The translations under genes were made by a program, and so were the position numbers. Of a DNA stretch of 64,000 bases, positions 13,264 through 22,973 are shown piece after piece (positions within the stretch are counted from its first letter, which is position 1; every line of letters begins with the position of its first letter). The notes under the pieces are model-generated. The model ran no database searches and was not told where the DNA came from. It worked only from the letters and a program-made list of their open reading frames with translations. Origin of the DNA: Taiwanofungus camphoratus (Eukaryota; Basidiomycota; Agaricomycetes; Polyporales; Taiwanofungaceae); contig CP021223.1 of assembly GCA_003999685.1 (NCBI GenBank), forward strand, positions 2,666,001-2,730,000. The letters are read 5' to 3'.

Positions 13264-13275
13264 AAGTGGTAGAAA
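13264..13275 (+). repeat. Left copy of 12-bp target-site duplication
   Basis: The 12 bases aagtggtagaaa here are repeated exactly at 14203-14214, directly after the poly(A) run of the element between them. The leading two A's could belong to the poly(A) tail, so the duplication is at least 10 bp. Confidence 0.65.
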
Positions 13276-14202
13276 CCGCGCTTCTTGACCTCGAACCACC
13301 ACCATCTCCTTGGGCGCTTGTCGCTCACCGAGGCTTTACTCTACCATCCCTCTCTTAATACCACTCATTCTCATGTCAAGATCATCCAACTTGACCCCCA
13401 CATTCTCTTTCTGAGCATCAATTAACTCGATCATAGAATCGTCGCTGTCCTACACTGTCTACGGTGACATTCTTCTCTCCCTTATCTGCCACCTGTCACT
13501 CGGAAGCGACAGCCTCCAAATCCTCTTGACCTTAAATGTGGTCAGCCCCAAACTTATCCAATTGTTGATGAACACGGTCGCTTGTAGAAGGGGAGGGGAG
13601 CAATCGCTACTCGACAACACTCAACACCCATGCAAGATGTGCTGAAAAGAGGGCCTCCGTGCGTGGTTCGTCATTACGGGAGTTAGGGCAAGTTGCCAGG
13701 GGATCGGGGTCGAAGGGGTGGGCTGATATACTGGTCCTGTCGGTATGAGGATTTCTGAGCCAGGCTGGGAGGGGAAGGGGGGGAACTTCAGTCAGTTGTT
13801 GGGTAAGCGGGCCTCCTTCAACGGGCCACATGGAACACGGGAGGAATCCGCGTGGGAAGTTTATTTGGGTGCCAGTGACCATCCCTAATTGGGTCACCCA
13901 TGAGGCGGGGAGAATAGCGACACCGAGAGCCGGCGATGACTCTTCCCGCCCACTTGATGACTGAGGCCCGAAACCAGTAGGGCAAACTCAGTCCCTTACG
14001 GGTGCTGTCGGTACGGACAACCGAGCCGGGCAACCCTTCCGAGCGTGTGGATTTCCTGCCCACGCCACGTAACGAGGGCACCGATCGATAACGGTGCACC
14101 GCTCATGGGGGCGCGGAGCCTACTTACTATCCCTAACTCTACATGTACCACGGTGTACGGAGTATAAACCCGGTGAATTTAAAAAAAAAAAAAAAAAAAA
14201 AA
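13276..14202 (+). mobile_element. Poly(A)-tailed non-LTR retroposon (LINE 3' end or SINE-like)
   Basis: The segment ends in about 24 A's (14181-14204) and is flanked by a perfect 12-bp direct repeat, the hallmark of target-primed reverse transcription. The 3' half (about 13600-14170) is clearly more GC-rich than its surroundings. No reverse transcriptase, endonuclease or convincing Pol III A/B boxes were found in the 927 bp. It is therefore either a 5'-truncated LINE carrying mainly 3' UTR or a non-autonomous SINE-like unit. The uninterrupted A tract and exact duplication suggest recent insertion. Orientation is plus, opposite to the host gene it interrupts. Confidence 0.65.
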
Positions 14203-14214
14203 AAGTGGTAGAAA
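14203..14214 (+). repeat. Right copy of 12-bp target-site duplication
   Basis: Exact copy of 13264-13275 immediately after the poly(A) tail. Confidence 0.65.
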
Positions 14215-14700
14215 TCTGCCAATTGCCGATCTATTAACGTAGGTATTGGGTGATAACGGTATCTTTCACCTCCTTCCACTCGATGAGCAATATCGGATCG
14301 CGATCTAGTAGGTATTTGTCGCTTGTGACACAAGGTGCCGTTTCCACAGCCCATCGCGACCACATCAACCAGCGCAGCTTGGAAGCCTTGTTCGGCCCCT
14401 ACAGCTGTCATCCCATGTCAATCTACAAATTACGGTGTGAATTCAATTTATGTAATCTTCAGCTGCCGCAAGACTATATGTAACGCCTTGATGGGCTAAC
14501 AAATCATGCAATCTTCCTTCATTCCGAGACTCCACTCCTTTCGCAGCAGGATTGTTTGGGTCCATATATGATGGCGCAGGTTAGTAACGTGTATTGGACC
14601 GACTTCAGATCTGAAAGCCTTCGTCTAGGCGCCGCCGTTCTGCCAGTGCTTTCCCGACTCTTTCCTGCTCAATGATGTTGGTTCAACCTTGCACTCCAAT

Positions 14701-15591
14701 ATGAAACATGGGCCCTCGTCGACTCAATTGCGACTTTCTACTTGCGCTATTCCCAGACCTTCTGCTTCATACGCCACATCTAGACCATACATTACACCCA
14801 GGCCTGCCACTCCTTACGCCACATCCACGCCTTATCACCACGATGACCGTTACTGTTGTCCTCTATGCCTGGCTTCTCATGCCTGTTTCTCGATTGTACC
14901 TGACGGGTACCCCATTCCATCAGTGCATCCCCGTTGGTCATCCTATTTAGCTCCGTGTTCACCGATGCCGCGCCCCTTGCCAATCCCGCCTGGTGTCCTT
15001 GATTTGCATGGTATGCAGCCTGCTATAAACACGTCAATTACTCAACAGACTGCGCCCATATCAAAGACGTCTTCCCGTAGTCGGCCACTTCCATCCCCAC
15101 CTCTTCCTCGCCCACCGGCTCCTTCTCCCATACGTGCAGCGGTCCCGGAGTCTGCCCCTGCTTCGCAACCTAATTTCGCCAAGATACAAGTTTCTAAACC
15201 AATTCTCTCAATCAGCATCCCTAACTCAAGGGTAGCCAAAACGTCGAGGTCAAAATTCGAGGAACAGGCTCTCATTTCCGACTGTCTGACACCTCTCGTG
15301 TTCCATATGCCCAGCCCTCGCTTGCGAGCCGATCCGGCACTCGACGGCACTCGATCCGAAACCTCGAGTACGGACTTCGTGCCCGATGATTCTGACGACT
15401 TAATATCGAATACTTTGTCTTCGAAGAAAATGACAAGTTTTCTTACCAACGCCCGAGCCGAGCGCGAACCGTCTGCCTGCAGCCGTCAGTCCAGCAGAAA
15501 GTGGGTGGTGGAGAAGAAGGGGAAGAGACGGACGCAGCAACCCAAGGACTTCGCAAAGCTTATGAAAAAGTTGAGAAAATTGCGCTTGTGA
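14701..15591 (+). CDS. Proline/serine-rich protein with basic C-terminus, uncharacterised
   Basis: A single uninterrupted frame of 296 residues from the ATG at 14701; the reading frame also extends four codons upstream without an ATG. The N-terminal third repeats TP/RP/YAT units and holds a Cys cluster 'RYCCPLCLASHAC' that could bind metal. The middle is Pro-rich (SRPLPSPPLPRPPAPSP). An acidic patch (DFVPDDSDDLI) precedes a strongly basic end (EKKGKRRTQQ...KLMKKLRKLRL) that looks like a nuclear or nucleic-acid-binding tail. No known domain recognised. It lies just beyond the retroposon-split gene. Coding is supported by length and composition only. Confidence 0.55.
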   Translation: MKHGPSSTQLRLSTCAIPRPSASYATSRPYITPRPATPYATSTPYHHDDRYCCPLCLASHACFSIVPDGYPIPSVHPRWSSYLAPCSPMPRPLPIPPGVLDLHGMQPAINTSITQQTAPISKTSSRSRPLPSPPLPRPPAPSPIRAAVPESAPASQPNFAKIQVSKPILSISIPNSRVAKTSRSKFEEQALISDCLTPLVFHMPSPRLRADPALDGTRSETSSTDFVPDDSDDLISNTLSSKKMTSFLTNARAEREPSACSRQSSRKWVVEKKGKRRTQQPKDFAKLMKKLRKLRL

Positions 15592-16504
15592 TCTTCCATC
15601 ATTGGCCGGATCTGTGTCAGTTTTTGTGTGTTTGACTGTCTTCACCTAGACTCATCATTTGTTAGCAAGCACAATGCCCTTCACGAGGAAGAACGAGCGG
15701 TCTCCTGTCTTTTAGCTCACTTCGACACTGCTAAACTCTCATTTGTGTGCGTCTTCAAGTATACTATTCTAAACTGATCCCTCCGTATACATACGTGTCT
15801 GTTAATTATGTCCTATAGTAAGGCGCCCTAGTATAGTATATATACATTGTCTATAGTACTAACTTATGCTTTGGACTTTGATAGCCTAGCGCGAACTGTA
15901 TGTCTTTCCATTTTCATCCTCACACTAGAAGAATCTTTGCATGGCCGGACTGGGTCTGATTATTCGATTATTTCTCACTTGGACGCCGTACCGTAAATTA
16001 TGCAAATGCACTTATCTGTCCTCACACGGGCTCACTACTGTACAATCGGACCTCACCACTGCTAGACGAGATCTAATCACCCAGACTACTTCATAACCAT
16101 CAAAAACGCCAGGAACCGATGTCAAGACTCCAGTGCCACAAGGCTGATGAGGTGGCGACGGACAGCCTGTCAGTTGTCTGACCATGCCGGAAAAGACACA
16201 TTCTGCATTTGGACAAGAGATAAACAGACACAGACAAGCTATTGTCGCCAGAAAGTCGAAACACTCTGACGTTCTTCATCTGAGTCCATGAACACTACGG
16301 TTACCATATTCGGATAAACAACCTACAAATTAGGCAAGATGATCAATGACGAGGGGAAAGCAAGACCACAGTCAGATGCTGTCTCAATCGCATGAACAGA
16401 ACGTGTATAGCCAATGTCAGAAGTACTCCGTGGCTCTCTTATACACTTCCCGCCGGTGGGATGATACCACTGTCCCTTTCTGTGGGATTGGGCATCTGTC
16501 AGGC
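15592..16504. other. Gene-poor AT-rich spacer
   Basis: No gene supported. The sequence around 15780-15860 is TA-rich (agtatagtatatatac). A minus frame at 16323-16504 follows the kinase fossil but lacks kinase motifs. Confidence 0.5.
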
Positions 16505-16945
16505 TGGGACTGTTATACGTCCTGAGAAATGGCATCACCAGAATTAAGCTATCCTCTTCGTCAGGGACCTGGAGAGTATCATAAATAGGCACACAATGAT
16601 TCTGTGGATCTGAGGCAAGTGGCACAGACGAGAGGAACTGCCCAATATCTGCCTCGTATGGATGAACCGAACGTGATGTCTTCTTAAGTGTTACCACACG
16701 ACCATCTGAGATGCGGGTAGCATCCAAGATATAAGGATGCTGTCAGAGGGTGAGTGAGTCTCCAAACGATATAACAATGCCGTTGACAGACCCTGAGCGG
16801 AAGTCCATCCTTACACGCAAAGAAATGTTTTTTTCGTGCCCGCCCATGACGGCTTCCAGTCTGGCAAGTACCTTGAACGCAATATGTAACCGCACTGTTG
16901 AAGCCATGGCTGATGATCACGCCAAAAACACTCAGGACCGAGAAG
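16505..16945 (-). pseudogene. Truncated basidiomycete-type protein kinase fossil
   Basis: Minus-strand pieces match the large basidiomycete kinase family whose members begin with an FWRDHQPWLxxxGY block. Here 'GPECFWRDHQPWLQQCGY' is followed by 'SRYLPDWKPSWAGT', then DGLPLR. A plausible intron ending CTGACAG leads to 'ILDATRISDGRVVTLKKT' and 'SVHPYEADIGQFLSS', then 'DEEDSLILVMPFL'. The frame changes between SWAGT and DGLPLR at a run of seven T's (16828-16834). Homology stops after MPFLRTYNSP, so the catalytic loop (HRD), DFG and the whole C-lobe are missing. It cannot be an active kinase. An assembly error at the homopolymer would explain the frame change but not the missing lobe. Confidence 0.7.
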
Positions 16946-17609
16946 CCTATCAGGACTAGCAGGCTCAGGTGAATTAGCATTGCCAGCATCCAAGTTCATG
17001 TTAGCATGCAGTGGATGGCAGGGCACCCTGAGCTAGCAAGGATAGAGGGGAGTTCCGAAAATGTCTTCGATGAGCGCGATAGAAGCACGTGCCTCCTCCC
17101 CAGGAGAGGTAATGTCACACGTCACAAGAAAAACATAATTCGTTCCTTACTGCGACAATCTGCCTCCGAGTTCAGCATGGATAAAGGAGGGCCGACTCAG
17201 AGGACTACTGTACAATGCATCCATATGACAGTGTGTTATATTGACAAGGCACCGGATCCTGACATATTGGCAGAGTTCTTCACCCAATGCTGGGCTACCC
17301 CGACGGGTATTGTACACCCATGATTCGTAAAGACCCTTCCAAGTGTAACACTCAATTCTTCTTGACATGAGCCGGAAAAAGTCGTCACGATATATCATGC
17401 AAGAGCATACAGCCTTTACTGGTGATGCCGAATCACATGATGACTGAAGATCTACCTCGAAAGGACCGCTGAACGGTCAGGGTTTGCAGACTTCTCATGA
17501 AACGCGGTTTCATGTAACGGTGTATTTTTTCCGCCCTTCCAGCGGTCTCTGTACTTATGGTTCCAAAAGCGCTCGATTGTCGCCAATTATCCTTAGCATA
17601 ACTCCAAAA
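16946..17609. other. Spacer without supported gene
   Basis: Open frames of 70-105 codons exist on both strands (for example 17006-17323 plus, 17147-17398 minus) but none has a recognisable motif or splice support. Some sequence upstream of the kinase fossil may be its decayed 5' end. Confidence 0.4.
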
Positions 17610-18129
17610 ATGTTATATAGGTGTCGAAAGTTCGTCGTTCCATCATTATCGATTGCATTCTCTCGCCATGCCTCAGGTTGCTACCCCAACGACGACATTG
17701 TTCTGATTAGCGATGCAGACGAGATCGCCGAGGATATGCTCAAGGAACTCGAGGCGGCGGATGAGTATCAAGTTCAGGCTGCGGCGAATAAGCCCGTTGC
17801 TCGATTCATTACGAATCTACTTCCTGGAGTGCAGCTGAAGAGCGTGAATAGATACAACGCATCCACATTTAAGTATATCAGGGCCACGCGGGAAGTAGTG
17901 CCCCAGTCGGTTTACGTGATCCACTATGGTCTCGCACGGTTATCTCAGGCTCTAACCGTCTCGAAACCATACGTTCTCCAGTCTAGCTCGCGCGGCACAA
18001 AAGTTGAAAGCGCTGCCATTCATTGAAAAGATCCGAAATTACGAAAAGTTAAGGGAGCTCAAGGAACGAGCCAAGCGTCTCAACATGGATATGAGAGCGA
18101 GTTTTCAGCACAGACCTTACGCTCTCTGA
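17610..18129 (+). CDS. Small uncharacterised protein, possible mitochondrial presequence
   Basis: The ATG at 17610 opens 'MLYRCRKFVVPSLSIAFSRH', an Arg-rich amphipathic N-terminus that would suit mitochondrial import. It is followed by an acidic helix (EIAEDMLKELEAADEYQ) and 'FKYIRATREVVPQSVYV'. The frame then shifts. A 58-nt intron at 17929-17986 (GT...ctctaac...TAG) joins it in frame to 'ARAAQKLKALPFIEKIRN' and 'LRELKERAKRLNMDMR', ending at 18129: 153 residues. The frame is also open further upstream to 17484, so the start is uncertain. The donor GTCTCG is weak. No known family recognised; the conserved-looking helices argue for coding. Confidence 0.4.
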
Positions 18130-19114
18130 GAGCTTCAGACTCATTACGTGCATTATTAGACCTCTTCTCATGAAGCCAGAATGGCGTGCTACTGGATAAC
18201 GGCGACGCGCACGTCAAAGTCTGAGGATATAGTGGCTTTTGAATGCTTTCCTCTGACACGGTCGTTCTGCGCATAACAGTACCGTTAACTCAGGCTGAGG
18301 GAAGTGCAGAAGTTCTAGTGAATTCCGGTGAGGTTCTCCTTGCGATGCAATGCTGCATGAAGCCAAGCATTTGTCCGCAGACAACGTGACTTGTAAAAAT
18401 ATCCGCAGAACGTCTCGTCGATATTTTCCACGAGACAGATTCAGTGATCATAGGCGGACCCGCTGAAGATCACAATGAAACTCAAAGCATTGATTTTAGT
18501 GGAATTTTTGAGCGATAGACTTGACCCTTGTGCCAATCGATTGAAATTTGTTGGGCGACTTGATAACCCTATTAAAAAATGTGTTTCGGATCATACTAGG
18601 AAAGGGTCCGGTAAGGCGTAGCGCTACCGAATTTGATGCAGGTATAGTCCCCCCTACGACAGACTCTGTGTGATCATATGATCAACACTCATCTACCTAC
18701 AAACTTACAACATGACAACCTGACTGCATGTAGCTGCATGGTGTATGGTTCTTTACATACCGATCAAGTGCTCCTAGACCAGCTTCGCGGCATAGCTACC
18801 ACCCCACAGTCAGGGTTCCATTGTCCTATTTTCGAAAATGATTCTCATCTGTCAAAGGTAGGTAGTATTACACAGCGCGGTCCCTACAAGGAAACAGTCA
18901 GTTCCGTACGACGTACAATAGTCTCCACATTAATCTGGAGGCAAACCTGTCTCCTGATAGATGGCCATCAAGGTCGAACATCTGCAAAGATACGAGACAA
19001 AGAAGTAGAAACTTAATGCGAGCGTAGCAACGAGCTATCAAGACGATCGGTGCCAAACCGGGTGATATATAATATGAAGCAAGATAGTCAGACATATCAG
19101 AGTGTCCATGTCGG
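18130..19114. other. Spacer without supported gene
   Basis: No coding support. A small hairpin-like stretch (cggtaaggcgtagcgctaccg) lies at about 18610. Confidence 0.45.
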
Positions 19115-20321
19115 TCATTGGACCCGTAGTATATCATCGTTCACACCGGTGCAACGATAGCCAACGGGGCCGCCGACGAACCTCTTCACTAGCGGCTTCC
19201 AGCACTCGGTTGACAGCTGCATATGCGCGCCCTCGCATGTCTCGAGGACGACATCTCCGCGCTCGTCAAGCACCCTCAGCCCAATCCAGTCTTCCGTATA
19301 CAGAGGCTGGAGCCGCATGGGCACGATGGTCTTGGCATCGGTATCGTACCCTTTGGTAGTGTTCGGCTCAGCGTACGACCCAAACCAACTGCTCTCCTTG
19401 GGGACCACGGTCTTGTCCTGCAGAAAGAGCACTAGTACGAGCTTGTTCAGAGAGATGAAATTGTCGGCGTAAGTGCTGTTGGCATAATCAGGCAGCTCAT
19501 TGTTGATAGATGTAAGGAAGTGATTTGAGGCTAGATAGCGCTCTAGCCGAGCCGGATCGCGGTAATATTGCGCCTGATTACGATATCAGTGAAGGAGTCT
19601 TGGGAAGCCATAAACAGGGAAGCTGGCCTGCACAAGATTCTCCTGGGCCCATTCTGTGTAGACGCCGCCTTGTGCAGCTCGGCGAGCCACTTGGCAGACG
19701 ACATCCCAAAGGCGGCAGCCAGGGATGTCAGAAACCCCCATGTGTTGTGAGCCAAATGTAATAAGATTGTTCACTGGAGGTGAGTTGTATCTTTCCACGT
19801 ACGCTCGCAAAAATTGGCCGCCTAGGCCGCGAGCCGTAACGTGAGTAGTTACTGGGCGCGAACGTCCGATGCTGAAGACGAGACAGTACCTTGCGAGAAC
19901 CCTATAGCATCAAAGCCACCTTGCAACTCGGTAATGTTGGCAAGCTGCTCTGAGACTCTCGAGACCTGCTCATTAACGTTTCCGTACTGACGCCGGAGGC
20001 TGGCGTTACTTAATCGTGCTGACAGAGGGCGGCAACGTAAGAACATACGAAAGTCGCTTTCTGATCCTCCTCAGAATTCTTGTCGAGATATATCAAGTGC
20101 ACAAAGATGCCTGGGTGCATGTCCTTGGTAAGTGAGACGAACTCAAGGATCCCGGGTGAAGTGTAGGTGTCGCCTAGGCCATGCCATATAACTAGGGGCC
20201 GGGGGAGGGGATCAGAAAGACCAGGTCGGTGCTCTGTAGAATCGAGTGCGGGGAGTCCTGTGACACGCAGAGAAGACAGTAAAGGGAAGAGGAAGAGCAG
20301 GAACAGCCCAATCGAAAGCAT
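19115..20321 (-). CDS. PPT1: Palmitoyl-protein thioesterase 1
   Basis: PPT1 removes fatty acyl groups from S-acylated proteins in the lysosome/vacuole. Exons 20321-20049, 19986-19890, 19821-19628 and 19573-19115 give 340 residues. A hydrophobic signal sequence (GLFLLFLFPLLSSL) leads to the family start 'PLVIWHGLGDTY'. The catalytic serine is in GFSQGGQFLRAYVERYN, the aspartate in 'VLFLQDKTVVP', and the histidine in CEGAHMQLS. 'HMGVSDIPGC' and WFGSYAEPN also match human PPT1. The third intron fits the family (LVQAQYYRDP) only if it uses a GC donor (CAG|GCCAGC). A GT donor 6 nt upstream would lose Val-Gln but keep the frame. The C-terminus extends about 14 residues past the usual end. Confidence 0.93.
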
Positions 20322-21957
20322 CTCAGCAGGTGCGCGGGGCCTGCCTGGCCTGGGCTTTACTTTGAGCGTTGGCTTGACCGTCAGTTGAGAGGCGAACTGC
20401 GAGGTCGCTAATTCGTGTCACGCGCTCGGTTGTGGCGCTGCCAGATTACATAAGCTCAAGGTCGGGTTCATGGAGGCTATTGCGTTTGGCGTCCACTGTT
20501 TCTTTGGCCTAGGAACATTATTACCAGAAGCAAGAACTCTCTTCTTGCGCTCGCCGTCGTGGGCAATCCTTACACTTTTTGTTACGCCAGCTTTGCACGA
20601 CGACACACGATTTAGTGAATCACACATCATGCCGGAATGGCGCCTGGATAGCCTGGGTGAACGCCCTTACGACCAGACGCTTGATCTGCTACGAGAACTG
20701 CTCAACTTGAACTTGTTACGCGACGTGTACTGAGCGGTCAAGTGAATGCTCCGCTTGTCACGACGACTATATACGATTTGGAAGGATCGTTCCCTGAAAC
20801 ATTGGATGGGGCTCGACCACGAAACATGATTGAAGTTATGCGACATGCGTCCATCAACTTGTTTGCCTGTGCTTCTATGTATACTCCCCTCTTGGGCGTT
20901 TTTGATGGCTTGTGTTTCACATAACAGGAGGGGGTGTTCTTAATCAATCTAGACTTGTGCTGCAAGAAACTGTGATGGAAATACATATACTGAAGTCGGG
21001 TGCCTGACCTCGTCTCTGAGTCCTTTCCAACGAAGGTTGTACGTCCTCGTGCGTAATGGCAATGCCACCGCTGCGGAACCAGGACCCCCAAGTACTTACT
21101 GGCAGGTTCTACATCAAGTGCCTCTCCATGGGCAACTGTCTACATTGATATGGACTCCACCGTGCATGCACCAATCCCCGGACGTTCTCATTTTGAGGAA
21201 TCTCCTCGTGGTAACTGCTAGCCCAGCGCAATCCATGGTCTTGAAAACTGCCAATTTACTCTAGCCCAAAACATTGCCTCCTTCTAGAATTTGACAGTGT
21301 CGTTGCAGTTGATCTATACACAGGTCAGCATCACAACGTAGTTGACAATTGTAGTTCTTGCACATACATCGCCGGCGACGTCAACAGTAAGGTGACGAAG
21401 AAAGTTGCTGACTTAAACATATTGTGTCGTACGCATGGGGACTGACGGAGCGATTTAAGCGTCATGTGAAAGCTGCTATGATCCTATAACAAGAGATCTA
21501 TTGCATGGGATGCTACTTGCTGCTAGAATAAGGGGTTCGGCAATTGTGAAGTCTGCGAAGACTCAGATAGGTGAGACCTTCCCCTCACCTCCTTGATTGC
21601 TGCTGATAATCTCTTGCTTGACACTCAGGTGGATCTGTCACACTGATCGAGGTCCCATAGACGTCAGTCCCGCTCACGACCAAGTTTTACTAGATAGAGG
21701 ACTACGCCACAGTAGGTGCGAGTATGTATTGCTCTGTCATATAGAGCGCATTTAATAGCAGATTTTCATTCTGTAGCTGTTGTCACTTGCACTGGTACTG
21801 CATCATGCTTTCACCTGTCATTCGGAAGTATACAATTTTTGTGACTAGCTATGCCTACAGACTGTATCTATGCCCATGCTACTGGGCCATTAACACACCT
21901 CCGACAAGCTGGAAAATCAGGGTCAGCTGCGTGTGGCAACTTTTCATAGAAGCACGT
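20322..21957. other. Spacer without supported gene
   Basis: Short frames on both strands (20418-20630 minus, 20470-20733 plus, 21037-21264 plus) carry no recognisable domain. The first 200 bases should hold the PPT1 promoter. Confidence 0.4.
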
Positions 21958-22455
21958 ACTATGATGACTGTTCCTGAAACGAGGCTTCCGGCTTTCGAAG
22001 CTAGGTATATCACAGTCCCGACCGTATCATCCGCATTCCCAACTCTGCCAATTGGAATGTCATCCTTCATCCCAGATATGTAGCTCCTGGGTCCAATCAA
22101 CGTCAGATGCCTTCAACAAAGCGTCTCGGATCTGTTCAGGCGTGGCAATGTCTGTCTAGAAACCCTCAAGGTGTGCAATTCCGGCATTGTTCACAAGAAG
22201 ATCCAATGCGACGTCCACAACGCCCGCATTCTCTTCCGCCTTAAAATCAGTGGCAATTTACCTGCATCCATGTGTCGTCACGACATCGATGGGTATTACC
22301 ACTTCCGGTGCGTGTCCTGCCGTTGTCTGAAGAGCAGCCTGTCGACGGCCGACGATATATACACACGGGCGGCGCCCGCGTCGGCGAGACCTTGAGCAAT
22401 GTACGAGTCGATCCCCGTACCACCACCCGAGATAAGAGCGACGCGATTACAAGAC
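21958..22455 (-). pseudogene. Short-chain dehydrogenase/reductase fossil
   Basis: Minus-strand fragments match both ends of an SDR. The N-terminal cofactor part reads 'CNRVALISGGGTGIDSYI' then 'AQGLADAGAARVYI', with TGxxxGIG degraded to SGGGTGIDS. After a frame change it reads 'VGRRQAALQTTAGHAPEV'. Next come remnants of LLVNNAG (LLVNNAGIAHLEGF). The C-terminal piece is 'IPIGRVGNADDTVGTVIY' followed by 'LASKAGSLVSG'. The central part with the Ser-Tyr-Lys catalytic triad is absent. The pieces lie in different frames with stops between, so this is a dead, internally deleted gene. Confidence 0.7.
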
Positions 22456-22973
22456 TGAGAATTAGTTGCTGGCTATGCTAACGAGAGTGCTACTGAGCGT
22501 GCTTCACTCTAAGACAGCCCGGAACGCTGGCTCGGCCTACGGTACACGTCGCAGTCTCTTGGAAAATGCCAATCCATTGGAACATGCTTGTACATCAGGA
22601 GCTATATGTACACATTTGCAAGTTCGGGATGGGCCCCTCATAGCGAGTTTGAATACGAGCGGTAAGTCACACAATCGACATATCCTTAGGTTCTGCTTGG
22701 ATCAGGACCCCACGACAACTCCGAGCTTCGAGACTTCGCTCACAGATGTCGGTTTCAATATTGCTGGATCGGGGCCGGAGACCATACTTCGATCTCTCAG
22801 GTAATAGTACATTGGAGCAACTTTCGTACTTTACAACGTCAGCATATACACTCAAACGTACAATCCAATTGAGGACCAACCACCACATTATAGTGAAATT
22901 ATAATGAAATGGATACTAAGTTGAAAGCTGAAGTTCTCGCAAGGCGTCCATCTGAAGAAAAGGTTGTTCGTGG
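22456..22973. other. Spacer downstream of BTB gene
   Basis: No gene supported. Includes the 3' flank of the BTB gene. Confidence 0.4.

Larger units (their letters stand above)
12976..14411 (-). pseudogene. Remains of an uncharacterised gene split by a retroposon
   Basis: Coding-like sequence on the minus strand lies on both sides of the inserted element at 13276-14202. Upstream of the insertion one frame reads 'DKYLLDRDPILLIEWKEV' and another reads into 'IDRQLADFYH'. Taking out the element and one duplicate copy continues the latter as 'LRSQDLNY'. A canonical intron (GTACAT...TTGACAT...TTGTAG) then leads to 'FRIDHEKYEEWQARTSYN' and 'LEG'. A further open stretch to 12976 ends in 'PPSDIIFCPFVSF'. 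I recognise no family. The insertion sits inside the reading frame, so the present locus is probably inactive. The upstream frame change shows the exon model is incomplete or decayed. Confidence 0.45.

Noticed and set aside
13607-14099. Minus-strand frames inside the retroposon
   Set aside because: The element is plus-oriented by its poly(A) tail; these frames have no reverse transcriptase or other known motif.
20418-20733. Overlapping frames on both strands upstream of PPT1
   Set aside because: Neither has a recognisable motif or splice context; probably promoter sequence.
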